A DNA stretch of 64,000 nt. It comes from Roseiarcus sp963835955. Its GTDB lineage: Bacteria; Pseudomonadota; Alphaproteobacteria; Rhizobiales; Beijerinckiaceae. The notes beneath the pieces are model-generated. The model saw only the letters and a list, made by a program, of their open reading frames with translations. It was not told where the DNA came from and searched no databases. Shown here piece after piece: positions 27,193 to 35,535 of the stretch. The first letter of the stretch is position 1; each line of letters opens with the position of its first letter. The stretch covers positions 62,001 to 126,000 of the forward strand of contig CAWIHZ010000001.1 in NCBI GenBank assembly GCA_963835955.1, written 5' to 3'. A program made the position numbers and the translations under genes.

Positions 27193-27385
27193 ATTCGCCA
27201 GGGGAACCGCATTTGGAATTCTTCGGCCGCCTTGGGCGGATTTTGCGATATTGAACGATTTCTTCCGGCAGGGTCGAAAGCCAGTACTCGGTCGGTCGGC
27301 CTTCGGTCTCGGGCCATTCGATGATGAACCATTCCTGGGCGGACTTCGCCGGCCTCTTCTGCACAACGCGCTCAGCTTTTCTCGA
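27193..27385 (-). pseudogene. IS701-like transposase remnant
   Basis: On the minus strand one frame reads KAERVVQKRPAKSAQEWFII then EWPETEGRPTEYWLSTLPEE, ending SKCGSPGE and a stop. EWFIIEWPE and YWLSTLPE are characteristic of IS701-type (DDE superfamily) transposases, which are about 400 residues long. Only about 60 residues remain and a stop codon precedes them. Downstream, on this strand, comes taagtccgacgggctgctag, which ends at the stop of the phosphoesterase gene and looks like an insertion-sequence end. Confidence 0.7.
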
Positions 27386-27730
27386 TCAGAAGAGGGCCAA
27401 GACCGAACCTAAGGCCTCAATGCCGGAGGACGCAAAGGAAGCTTTGGGCGATGGCGTTCGCGCCAAGCGCCCGAAGTCGGGCGCGGTCGGCTTTGATCTT
27501 GTCGCCTTGGAGGACGGCCATGCAGCGGATCCGAACCGGCGGCGTCTCATGTGCGTTACCTGGCTCACTACGACCTTGACCCCGGCGACGGCGCCCCTAT
27601 ACATCGGCCGCGGCGTGCGCTTCCAACGACACGGCGCCGGGCGCCGGCGGCGGCCCGCCCGTTCGGCAAAGCCTTCGCGCCAGTCCATCAGTCGGAATTG
27701 AGAAGCCGCAGGATTTCGCAGGACGCCGCT
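27386..27730. other. Spacer upstream of mbfA; no supported gene
   Basis: About 345 bases between the transposase relic and mbfA. It should contain the mbfA promoter. I looked for an Irr-type iron-control palindrome (TTTAGAA-like) and saw none. Nothing else is recognisable. Confidence 0.45.
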
Positions 27731-28687
27731 ATGCGCAATTTCGACGACCTTTCCGAACGCGAAATGCTCGCCCTCGCCATCAGCAACGAGGAGGAGGACA
27801 GCCGCATCTTCGCGGATTTCGCCGATGGTCTGGTCGACAACTACCCCACCAGCGCCGAGGTGTTCAGGGAGATGGCCGGCGAGGAGAACGAGCACCGCCG
27901 TCGGCTCATCGATCTCTTCGTCTCGAAGTTCGGCGACCATATTCCGCTGGTGAGGCGGCAGGACATCCGCGGCTATATCCCGCAAAAACCGATCTGGCAG
28001 ATCCGTCCGCTCGGCATCGAAGCGGTGCGATTGCGGGCGCGCGAGATGGAACGCGCGGCGGCGCGCTTTTATCGTGAGGCGCTGACGCACACCACCGACG
28101 CGTCGACTCGCAAGCTGCTCGGAGACCTCGCCGAGGCGGAGGACAAGCACGACCAGACCGCGGCCGCTCTCGAAAAGGAGCTGCTGACCGACACCGCGCG
28201 CCACAGCGAAGAGGAGAACGAGCGCCGGCGCTTCATCCTGCAGATCATCCAGCCCGGCCTCGTCGGCCTGATGGACGGCTCGGTCTCGACGCTCGCGCCA
28301 GTGTTCGCGGCGGCGTTTGCGACCCACAACACCTGGAACGCCTTTCTGGTCGGTCTCGCGGCCTCGATCGGGGCCGGCATCTCGATGGGCTTCGCCGAAG
28401 CGCTGTCGGACGACGGCAAGCTGTCCGGCCGCGGCGCGCCGTTGCTGCGCGGCCTCGTCTGCGGCTTGATGACGTTCGGCGGCGGCATCGGCCATACCCT
28501 GCCCTTTCTGATTCCCCACTTTTACACCGCGACTGTCGTTGCGGTGGCCGTGGTCGTGGTCGAATTGACTACGATCGCCTGGATCCAGTGGCGCTATATG
28601 GAAGTCCCGCCCCTCTCGGCCGCCGCCAAGGTGATGATCGGGGGGGCGCTGGTGCTGGCGGCCGGCATCCTGATCGGCGCGAGCTGA
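27731..28687 (+). CDS. mbfA: Membrane-bound ferritin-like iron exporter MbfA
   Basis: A 318-residue fusion of an N-terminal rubrerythrin/ferritin-like domain (residues ~1-150; metal-ligand helices AISNEEEDSRIFADFADG, EMAGEENEHRRR, EMERAAARFY and EAEDKHDQ) with a C-terminal VIT1/CCC1 membrane domain (PGLVGLMDGSVSTLAPVFAA, FLVGLAASIGAGISMGFAEA and two further helices). In Bradyrhizobium and Agrobacterium such proteins export iron and protect against iron and peroxide stress under Irr control. The start MRNFDDLSERE at 27731 fits the family; an upstream in-frame extension does not. Confidence 0.93.
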   Translation: MRNFDDLSEREMLALAISNEEEDSRIFADFADGLVDNYPTSAEVFREMAGEENEHRRRLIDLFVSKFGDHIPLVRRQDIRGYIPQKPIWQIRPLGIEAVRLRAREMERAAARFYREALTHTTDASTRKLLGDLAEAEDKHDQTAAALEKELLTDTARHSEEENERRRFILQIIQPGLVGLMDGSVSTLAPVFAAAFATHNTWNAFLVGLAASIGAGISMGFAEALSDDGKLSGRGAPLLRGLVCGLMTFGGGIGHTLPFLIPHFYTATVVAVAVVVVELTTIAWIQWRYMEVPPLSAAAKVMIGGALVLAAGILIGAS

Positions 28688-28794
28688 GAGGGCTCGGGGG
28701 CGCGATCGACGGGCGGTTGCCAACCTGATCCCTTGTCCCCTAAGCCAGAGCTTCGACCCGCGCCGATCCGATTCGAACCTGAGCAGGCCAGTCC

Positions 28795-30042
28795 TTGCGA
28801 CCAACCCGATCGTGGATCTCGAACGCCGGCCGCTGGCTGGCGCTCGCGGCTCTCATCGTGACCGCGGCCGGCGCCGAGGCCGCCGGACGGTTCGAGCAGC
28901 CGCCCGACTATAGCCCAGGCGCGGCGCTCGGGGCTGCGGCGCGGGGGGCCAACTATGTGGTCCTAAGTCCGGTCGTCTCGGACGGCGCCTTACGCCACTA
29001 CCGCGTGAAATCGTCCTACGGCGAGTTCACCACGGTCGGCGACCAGCTGATGCGCGCGCGGATCAAGGAACTCAACGCCGTCAACGCGCTGGCGAAGACC
29101 AATGGCGCGCAAGAGTTCGGCGAAGGGGCGGTGAAGGCGGGCCTGGGCCCGGTCGTCCTGGCCGGAAAACTGATCGCCCATCCGGTCGACACGACGCAAA
29201 GCACGTTCGCCGGCGTCGGCCAGTTCTTCAGCAGCGTCGGGTCCGGCCTCAACAACATGGGCAAGTCCCGCGACGGCGCGGTCGCGAGCCTTACCGGAGA
29301 AAGCAGACAGAAGCGGCTGCTCGCGATCAAGCTCGGCGTCGATCCCTATACGGATTTCAAGCCGCTCGCCGACAGGCTCGACAATCTTGCCGGCGCGGCC
29401 GCGGTCGGCAATCTCGCGGTCTCGGGCGCGCTGATGGCCGTCCCGGGCGGGGCGGGCGCGATCGCCTCCAACGCCTCGACCGCCAGCACGCTCGAGGGCA
29501 TGGTCAACGACTATTCGGCCGCCCAGCTCATGGACATGAACCGGGAGAAGCTGGGCCGGCTGGGCGTCAGCCCAGCGATCGCCGACCAATTGTTCGCCAA
29601 CCGGAACTACACGCCCCTGGACGTCACCGCGATGGTCGAGGCGCTGTCGGGCATGGGCGCGGCGAAGGGCCTCGACGCGATGCTCAGGAGCGCCGCCTCC
29701 GCCGACAGCCGCTCGACCGCCTATTTCATCCGCCGCCGGATCGAACTGACGGCGGCCTATCGCCGCCGGACCGGAACCATCACCGCCTATGTCGGGACCG
29801 GCGACCTCCGGTACCCGCTGTGCCTGACCGCCGGCGGCGGAATCGTCGGCGTGTTCCCGATCGACAGCCTGTCCTGGACGCCGGGGACGGCAAGGACCTT
29901 CGAGACGATGACGGAAGAGGCCCGGCGAAGCGGCGCGACCGGCGCCAGGACCCTCGTCATCACCGGCGCGGCGACGCCGCTGGCGCGCCGCAACCTCGCG
30001 GCGCTGGGCTGGACCGTGACGACCGACGCCAGGCTCAGGTGA
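28795..30042 (+). CDS. Secreted protein of unknown function (415 aa)
   Basis: Begins with a TTG codon and a clear Sec signal peptide (basic MRPTRSW, hydrophobic LALAALIVTAAG, cleavage near AEAAG). The mature part is Ala/Gly-rich, with a central AGAAAVGNLAVSGALMAVPG segment that may lie in or against a membrane, and a C-terminal region with CLTAGGGIVGVFPID and RTLVITGAATPLARRNLAAL. I do not recognise the family beyond similar hypothetical proteins of Rhizobiales. No catalytic motif is evident. It stands 107 bases after mbfA on the same strand and is convergent with the following membrane protein. The TTG start is chosen because it gives the full signal peptide. Confidence 0.75.
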   Translation: MRPTRSWISNAGRWLALAALIVTAAGAEAAGRFEQPPDYSPGAALGAAARGANYVVLSPVVSDGALRHYRVKSSYGEFTTVGDQLMRARIKELNAVNALAKTNGAQEFGEGAVKAGLGPVVLAGKLIAHPVDTTQSTFAGVGQFFSSVGSGLNNMGKSRDGAVASLTGESRQKRLLAIKLGVDPYTDFKPLADRLDNLAGAAAVGNLAVSGALMAVPGGAGAIASNASTASTLEGMVNDYSAAQLMDMNREKLGRLGVSPAIADQLFANRNYTPLDVTAMVEALSGMGAAKGLDAMLRSAASADSRSTAYFIRRRIELTAAYRRRTGTITAYVGTGDLRYPLCLTAGGGIVGVFPIDSLSWTPGTARTFETMTEEARRSGATGARTLVITGAATPLARRNLAALGWTVTTDARLR

Positions 30043-30065
30043 CGCCTTGCGCGCAGGCGGCGCCT

Positions 30066-30653
30066 TCAAAGCCCGGTTGCGAATTTCGCCATCACGACGA
30101 TGATCGCCACCTGCATCGCGCCCTGGAAGGCGACGACATAAAAGTATCGGCTCATCAAGGCGCTGATCTTGACCCCGTCGGGCTTGGGCTTGCGCAATTC
30201 GAGGTAGACGCGCAGGTTCGTCGGCAGCAGATAGCCGAGCCCCTGAATCGTCAGGATGGTCACGATCGCCAGCGCCGCGACGACCCAATAGAACTGCGGA
30301 TAGCCGAGATCGAGGAAGCCGAGCCGCGCGGCCAGAAACCAGCCGCTGGCGCCGGTCGAGATCGAAAGCGTCGGCATCAGAAAGAGCGTCTTCGGCGTCA
30401 GGCGGGTGATGACGGCCCGGCGCGCCTCGAACGGCGCGGCGCGCAGGATCGGCCCGATCACGAAGCCCATGAACAGATCGATGCCGGTCCACATCACCCC
30501 GGCGATGACGTGGACGAAATTGAGCGCCCAGAGGCTGCCGAAAGCGATCGCCGCCGCGACCGCCGCGAAGGCGGCGGCGACCCAGACGATTCCGACCGGG
30601 TTGATGGCCGCGCCGGGCGGCGCCGCGGCGGCAAGGCTGGTGTCGGCGGACAT
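30066..30653 (-). CDS. Integral membrane protein, five or so helices
   Basis: A 195-residue membrane protein. Visible hydrophobic segments: residues ~20-45, 47-70 (NFVHVIAGVMWTGIDLFMGF), 88-110, 120-142 and 170-193. The second helix with H and W-TG resembles DUF2269/CopD-like and urate-oxidase-N-type membrane families, in which such His residues may bind haem, but the assignment is uncertain. It is 41 bases upstream of nothing co-directional on its 3' side; the pcm gene lies upstream on the same strand, so the two may be co-transcribed. Confidence 0.7.
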   Translation of the reverse strand: MSADTSLAAAAPPGAAINPVGIVWVAAAFAAVAAAIAFGSLWALNFVHVIAGVMWTGIDLFMGFVIGPILRAAPFEARRAVITRLTPKTLFLMPTLSISTGASGWFLAARLGFLDLGYPQFYWVVAALAIVTILTIQGLGYLLPTNLRVYLELRKPKPDGVKISALMSRYFYVVAFQGAMQVAIIVVMAKFATGL

Positions 30654-30694
30654 GCGCTCCTCGCTTGCTCACGCCTTCCGGACGGCCGGACCGC

Positions 30695-31540
30695 CTAAGC
30701 TCCGTGCGATCCGGTGAACGGCACGAAGGGAATGATCGCGCCGCCGTAGATGTCGGAGCGCGCGACCGAAACGCTCCCGTCGGGCGAGCGCCGCTTGACC
30801 GCCTTGATCACATGCTGCGCGCCCGGCGGACCGACCGGAATGACCATGATCCCTTCCGGCTTCAACTGTTGCAACAGCGGCGGGGGAATGTGATCGATGC
30901 CGCAGGTGACGATGACGGCGTCGAACGGCGCCGCCTCCGCCCAGCCGTAATAGCCGTCGGCGTTGCGGGTGCGGATCGCGCCATATTCGCTGTAGCCTTG
31001 AGCGATCAACCGGTCGTAGAGCGCGCGCGTGCGCTTGGCCAAGGGAGGGATGATCTCGATCGACCAGACATTGGGGGTGAGGTTCGAAAGATAGGCCGAC
31101 TGGTAGCCCGACCCGGTGCCGATCTCCAGCACCTTGTCGCCGCGCTTGACCTGAAGCGTGTTGGTCATGCGCGCGACCGTGTGCGGGCCGGTGATGGTGA
31201 CGCCGAAGCCGATGTTGAGATGATGCCATTCGTAGGCGCGATCGAGGTTCTGCGCGGTCACGAAGTCCTCGCGCGGCGTCATCAGGAACGCGCGCATGTC
31301 GGCCTCGTCCCAGACGTCGTGATGGGCGAGGAGTTGCCGGAATCGGTCGTAGCGCTGGCCGAGAAAACGCGGCTCCTCGCCGCGCTCGCGCACCATCCAT
31401 TCGACGAACGCCTCGCGGCTCTGGCGCGGCGGCGAGGCGCTCCAGTCATAGGGCGTCGGAACGTTGGCGAGCGCAGGCGCGGCCGCCGACGCCATGCTCG
31501 CGGCGCTCGCCGCGCAAATCAGGAACTCGCGCCGGTCCAT
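30695..31540 (-). CDS. pcm: Tat-exported protein-L-isoaspartate O-methyltransferase
   Basis: Methylates isoaspartyl residues of damaged proteins using SAM to start their repair. The 281-residue product contains the Pcm signature VLEIGTGSGYQSAYLSNL (SAM motif I), then IEIIPPLAKR, and FDAVIVTCGIDHIPPPLLQQ, and ends in the RSPDG...PFVPF region. It starts with MDRREFLICAASAASMASAA followed by APALA, which is a Tat-type signal peptide (RR-x-F-L) with a cleavage site, so the enzyme probably works in the periplasm. Cytosolic Pcm is about 210 residues; the extra length is the signal peptide and an N-terminal segment. The start at 31540 is chosen because it yields this signal. Confidence 0.88.
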   Translation of the reverse strand: MDRREFLICAASAASMASAAAPALANVPTPYDWSASPPRQSREAFVEWMVRERGEEPRFLGQRYDRFRQLLAHHDVWDEADMRAFLMTPREDFVTAQNLDRAYEWHHLNIGFGVTITGPHTVARMTNTLQVKRGDKVLEIGTGSGYQSAYLSNLTPNVWSIEIIPPLAKRTRALYDRLIAQGYSEYGAIRTRNADGYYGWAEAAPFDAVIVTCGIDHIPPPLLQQLKPEGIMVIPVGPPGAQHVIKAVKRRSPDGSVSVARSDIYGGAIIPFVPFTGSHGA

Positions 31541-31697
31541 GCCGAGCCTCGCCTTGGTCGGCTGCATCCGGCGCCAATCGGACGCGGCGGTCAAGCGGGA
31601 AATGCGGGCTGACGCTTTGGCCATCCGGGGATGACCCATCGGGCGATCAAACCTCCCCGCTTGGCCCGACGCCTCGCCGCCCATGGGCGCCGAGGCC

Positions 31698-31782
31698 CAA
31701 GCCCGCGGCAGCGAGAACTCAAGCCCGCGGAAGCGGAACACAAGCCAGCGGAAGCCGGAGCAAAGCCAGCGGAAACGGAATC
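31698..31782. repeat. Tandem repeat, four imperfect 21-22 bp units
   Basis: Units begin at 31698, 31720, 31741 and 31762, each of the form caagccNgcggaagcggaac with a few changes. The last runs into the interspersed repeat at 31811. Confidence 0.8.
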
Positions 31783-31810
31783 CAAATGATTCCCTTCCGC
31801 TAAACGAGCC

Positions 31811-31839
31811 TTTTCAAGGGTTTAGGCGCGAATCCAAAT
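31811..31839 (+). repeat. Interspersed repeat, copy B (matches 1232-1260)
   Basis: A 29-base stretch ending in atccaaat that matches 1232-1260 at 25 of 29 positions, again preceded by purine-rich, agcggaa-containing sequence. Confidence 0.6.
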
Positions 31840-31964
31840 GGTTTTTTTCGCCTGGCTCCTTAATGCCCTCCAAACCCGTCCCGCCGCCGGCGGGATCAGC
31901 GGCGCCGGGTTGGTCACGAAGGCGATCCTACCACAGGTTCGGCTTTTCAGGAAGCAGATGTCGC

Positions 31965-32234
31965 CTCTTATCGCGGCGGCTGTCGGTCCCCAACAAATCG
32001 GGCCAATGGGGCCGAAGACCTGCGAGGCTGCAACGCGTCCTGGCCGGCCTTGTGCCGGCCATCCACGCGGTTGGGCGCGTCGGGCGCACGGGAAGACAAG
32101 CGGCGGCGAAAAGCCCTTATTTCGCAGGGCTTTGCAGAGGTGGGCGTGGATGGCCGGGACAAGCCCGGCCATGACCACAGGGGATCGAAGGCAAGCAAGC
32201 GATCGCGGCCGACCAACAGCTGCCGCGATAGGAG
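31965..32234. repeat. Nested inverted repeat (REP/MITE-like), about 270 bp
   Basis: Three concentric pairs of arms: 31965-31991 with 32208-32234 (27 bp, about five mismatches), 32037-32068 with 32144-32175 (32 bp, few mismatches, each arm itself palindromic around ggccggNNcaaggNccggcc) and 32110-32117 with 32126-32133 (8 bp perfect). The middle arms are the type of intergenic palindrome that is widespread in Rhizobiales genomes. The whole could fold as one cruciform or RNA hairpin. Confidence 0.8.
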
Positions 32235-32396
32235 CCCAGATGTCGCCATCGGCAGGACAATCTCGTCTCCCCCGGCGCCTAATGCCGCCGCCCTCGGGCG
32301 CCTCCCGCCCCCTCGCGCCGCTGCCCGCTCCCGTCTTGCGGCCCCGATCGATCTCATGTCTGTTTCGGCCGGCGGCGCGCCGATCGGGGGGAATCC

Positions 32397-33848
32397 ATGG
32401 CCAATCTCTATGACCGGGTCCGCTATCCGAACCTGGTCTTCCACCAGACCCATCCGCTGGCGACCGGGGCATTCGCGGCTTTGTTCGGACGGCCCTTCGT
32501 CCCATTCGCCTCCTCGCGGGTGCTGGAGATCGGCTGCGGCGAGGGCGTGAACCTCATCAACATGGCGCTCGGCGCGCCGGAGGCCGAGTGTGTCGGCGTT
32601 GACCTCGCCGAGCGGCCGATCGCGCTCGCCCGCGACGCCGCGCGACGCTGCGGCTGCGCCAACCTGCGCTTCGACGCCCGCGATCTCATCGAGGTCGACG
32701 CTTCGTTCGGGCGCTTCGATTATATCATCGCCCACGGCGTCTATTCCTGGGTTCCCGCGCAGGTGCGCGCGGGGCTGATGCGCCTCGCCGGCGAGCGTCT
32801 TTCCGCCGACGGGCTGGCGCTCGTCAGCTACAACGCGCTGCCCGGCTCGCGCCGCCGCCAGGCGATCCGCGACATGCTCATCTACGTGACCAAAGGCGTC
32901 GAAGACCCGGAGGCGAAACTGAGCCTCGCGCGTTCGTTTTTGACCGAACAGGTCGAGGCCTGGTCCGACACCGAGGCCGACGAATTCACAATGAAGAGCG
33001 AGGCGCGCCGCATCCTCGAGCGCGCGCCGGAGGTCCTGTTCCACGACGAACTCAGCGAGGACTATGCGCCGCAGCTCCTCAGCGACGTCATCGCCGCCGC
33101 CGCGCAGTGCGGGCTTTCGTATCTTTGCGACGCGCAGCCCAACTTGAGCGGAGAAGCCCTCTTTCCTTCGGACCCGTCCGCGGCGACGCGCGACCGGACC
33201 GGCGCCGGCTGGGCGCGCCTCGAACAGCTCGCCGATTTTCGCAGCGTTCGCGCGTTCCGATACTCGATCTTCTGTCGCGGCGGCGCCGACCGCAGACGCG
33301 AGGCGGCGCGGCTCAGGGACTTGTGGGCGACAGGCGAGCTGACAATCGTCGACCCCGACCCCTCGACGCCCGAGGGCGCGGTGTTCGAGGCCGGCCCGAA
33401 CGTCAAGATCAGGACCCACGATCCGAAACTGGCTGAATTTCTGATCGCGCTCTCGGCCGCCTTCCCGCTCGGCCTGCCGCTCGAGGCGGCCTCAGAAAAC
33501 CCGGTTCTCGCCGACCATATTTTCCGCCTGTTCGTCAGCCGGATCGCCGAACTCGCGACCGCGCCATGGCCTTTGGCCAAGGTCGCCGGCGAACGCCCGA
33601 AGGTCGGCGCGCTCGCCCGCCTTCAGGCCGAAAACGGCGAAACGCTCCTGGCGACGCTGCGCCATCGCGCGATCCGGATCGAGGACGCTCCCGTGCGGGC
33701 GCTGATCCCCCTGATCGACGGGACCCGGACGCGGGCGGAGCTGGCGCTCGAAATCGCCGGGCGGGAGGCGGTTTCAGCCGCCGATGCGTCAGCGCGGCTC
33801 GACGAGATCCTGGCGCGGTTCGCGCGGGCGGGGCTGTTGGCGGGGTAG
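32397..33848 (+). CDS. Class I methyltransferase with methyltransferase regulatory domain
   Basis: A 483-residue protein. The N-terminal SAM-dependent methyltransferase (residues ~1-240) has motif I VLEIGCGEGVNL, the acidic residue in VGVDLAERP and FDYIIAHGVYSWVPAQVRAG. The middle and C-terminal parts (about 250-480) match the predicted regulatory and winged-helix-like domains of PKMT-type methyltransferases, including the WPLAKVAGERPKVGALAR stretch. The substrate is unknown; relatives modify proteins or polysaccharides. The ATG at 32397 directly precedes MANLYDRVRYP, the usual start of this family. It is convergent with hisS, with two strong hairpins between. Confidence 0.85.
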   Translation: MANLYDRVRYPNLVFHQTHPLATGAFAALFGRPFVPFASSRVLEIGCGEGVNLINMALGAPEAECVGVDLAERPIALARDAARRCGCANLRFDARDLIEVDASFGRFDYIIAHGVYSWVPAQVRAGLMRLAGERLSADGLALVSYNALPGSRRRQAIRDMLIYVTKGVEDPEAKLSLARSFLTEQVEAWSDTEADEFTMKSEARRILERAPEVLFHDELSEDYAPQLLSDVIAAAAQCGLSYLCDAQPNLSGEALFPSDPSAATRDRTGAGWARLEQLADFRSVRAFRYSIFCRGGADRRREAARLRDLWATGELTIVDPDPSTPEGAVFEAGPNVKIRTHDPKLAEFLIALSAAFPLGLPLEAASENPVLADHIFRLFVSRIAELATAPWPLAKVAGERPKVGALARLQAENGETLLATLRHRAIRIEDAPVRALIPLIDGTRTRAELALEIAGREAVSAADASARLDEILARFARAGLLAG

Positions 33849-33872
33849 GACGCGATCACGGACGTTGTTGCA

Positions 33873-33916
33873 GCCGCGCTCGCCGAGCGCGGCCGGACGC
33901 GGTCGACGACCGCGTC
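33873..33916. terminator. Two adjacent hairpins between convergent genes
   Basis: A perfect 9-bp stem with a 3-base loop (33873-33881 with 33885-33893) is followed by a perfect 8-bp stem with a 5-base loop (33896-33903 with 33909-33916), the second ending on the hisS stop codon. There is no T tract, so they may act as bidirectional, structure-only terminators or mRNA-end protectors. Confidence 0.55.
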
Positions 33917-35506
33917 TACAGGTTCCGCCCCAGGACTTCGCGCACGCGCGCGACCAGCTCGGCCTCGGGCGCGGCGAATTGGGCGCGCTGGCGCAGCTCC
34001 AGATAATCGGCGCGGTCCTTGGTCGCCTTGGCGAGTTCGGCGCCGAGGTTCAGATCGCGGATCGTCACTTGCGGCCCGCCGGGCGCGTCGCGCTCGTTCG
34101 AGCCCTGGATCACCGCGCAAAGGCTGCCGCGCCGATCGGCGTATTTGAGCTGGGCGTTCATGCCGCCGGAACCGAGATAGAGTTCGGAGGCGATTCCGGC
34201 CGCGCGCAGGCTTGCGACCAGGCGCTGATAATTCGCCATCGAGACCGGGTCGCGATCGAGCGCCAGCACCACCACCGGTCCCGGCGCTTGAGCCGAGGCG
34301 ACGATCGGGCTCTGGATGGCGCGCAGCGCGGCGAGCAACCGCGAGACGCCGATCGAAAAGCCGGTCGCCGGCACCGGTTCTGCGCGAAAGCGCGCCACCA
34401 GCCCGTCGTAGCGCCCGCCGCCGCCGACCGAGCCGAAACGGACCGGCTTGCCGTCCTCGCCCGGCGTCTCGAAGGTCAGCTCGGCTTCGAAGACTGGGCC
34501 GGTGTAATATTCGAGTCCGCGCACGACCGAGGGGTCGATGCGAATTGCGGACTGAGCGGAAGCCCGCACTTTCCGTGAGTTCGGCAAGCTGGCGAAGTTC
34601 TTCCAAGCCTTCGTGATACCTTGGCGAGTCGAACAAATGCCGAAGCGAATTGACCGTTGACGCATTGCTTCCCTCGCCTCGTACGATATTCTCAGCGTCG
34701 TCACTTTGTTCGTGAATTCGTCGACCGTCACGAAGCACGAGAATATCCATTGGAAACCTTGGCGTCAGAAAATCGACAAGGCTCTCGATCGCCTCGGCCG
34801 AAAGCCCCGCGCCCTTCGTAAAGTCGCCGCTTTCGTCCTTGCGCCCGCCGCCCAGCAGCGCCCGCACGCCCTCCGGCCCCAGCCGGTCGAGCTTGTCGAT
34901 CGCGCGCATGACCGTCAGCCGCCGCCCGGCGTTCTCTTCGCCGCCGAGCCCGATCGCCTCCATCACCCCGTCCAGCACCTTGCGGTTGTTGACCTTGATC
35001 ACATAGTCGCCGCGCGCGATCCCGAGCGCCTCCATGCAGTCGGCCGCCATCATGCAGATTTCGGCGTCGGCGGCGACGCTGGCCGCGCCGACGGTGTCGG
35101 CGTCGAACTGCATGAACTGGCGATAGCGTCCCGGCCCCGGCTTCTCGTTGCGGAACACCGCGCCGGCGCGGTAGCTGCGATAGGGCTTCGGCAGCCGGTC
35201 GTAATTCTCGGCGACGAAGCGGGCGAGCGGCGCGGTTAAATCATAGCGCAGCGACAGCCATTGCCCGTCGTCGTCCTTGAACGAGAACACGCCTTCGTTC
35301 GGCCGGTCCTGGTCGGGCAGGAACTTGCCGAGCGCGTCGGTATATTCGATCAACGGCGTCTCGACCGCCTCGAAACCGTAGAGCTGATAGACCTCGCGGA
35401 TCCTCGCCATCATCGCCTCGGCGGCGGCGATGTCGGCGGCGTTCCGGTCGACGAGCCCGCGCGGCAGGGCGGCGCGGACGCGGGCGGAAGCGTCGGTTTC
35501 GGTCAT
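33916..35506 (-). CDS. hisS: Histidyl-tRNA synthetase HisS, reading frame broken once
   Basis: Class II aminoacyl-tRNA synthetase that charges tRNA-His, normally essential. From the ATG at 35506 the product begins MTETDASARVRAALPRG and carries motif 2 (YRAGAVFRNEKPGPGRYRQF), then VIKVNNRKVLDG and GDFTKGAGLS. After LAELTESAGF (near 34565) the frame changes and continues as SAIRIDPSVVRGLEYYTGPV, GGGGRYDGLV and GFSIGVSRLLAAL to the stop at 33916. The total length is a multiple of 3 plus 1, so one extra base (or seven) explains the break. The stretch 34600-34770 is visibly richer in A+T than the rest of the gene and lengthens the segment between the FTKGAGL and RIDPSVV motifs. An assembly error, or a pseudogene with another copy elsewhere, are both possible. 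Confidence 0.88.
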
Positions 35507-35535
35507 TGGAGCTCCATTTCCGATCGGCGCGGCGG

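Larger units (their letters stand above)
31541..32396. other. Repeat-rich spacer; no supported gene
   Basis: About 855 bases holding a 21-bp tandem repeat, copy B of an interspersed repeat and a 270-bp nested inverted repeat. Open frames here (including one translating to MAGLVPAIHA-like peptide) arise from the palindromic repeat and are not genes. Confidence 0.7.

Noticed and set aside
27386..27730. Possible Irr iron-control element before mbfA
   Set aside because: No TTTAGAA-type palindrome could be found by eye.
31822..32180. Open frames giving MAGLVPAIHA-type peptides in the repeat spacer
   Set aside because: These come from the palindromic intergenic repeat, which translates to such peptides in many Rhizobiales, not from a gene.
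32000..33419. Long minus-strand frame through the methyltransferase gene
   Set aside because: Antisense shadow; the plus strand encodes a recognisable methyltransferase over the same bases.
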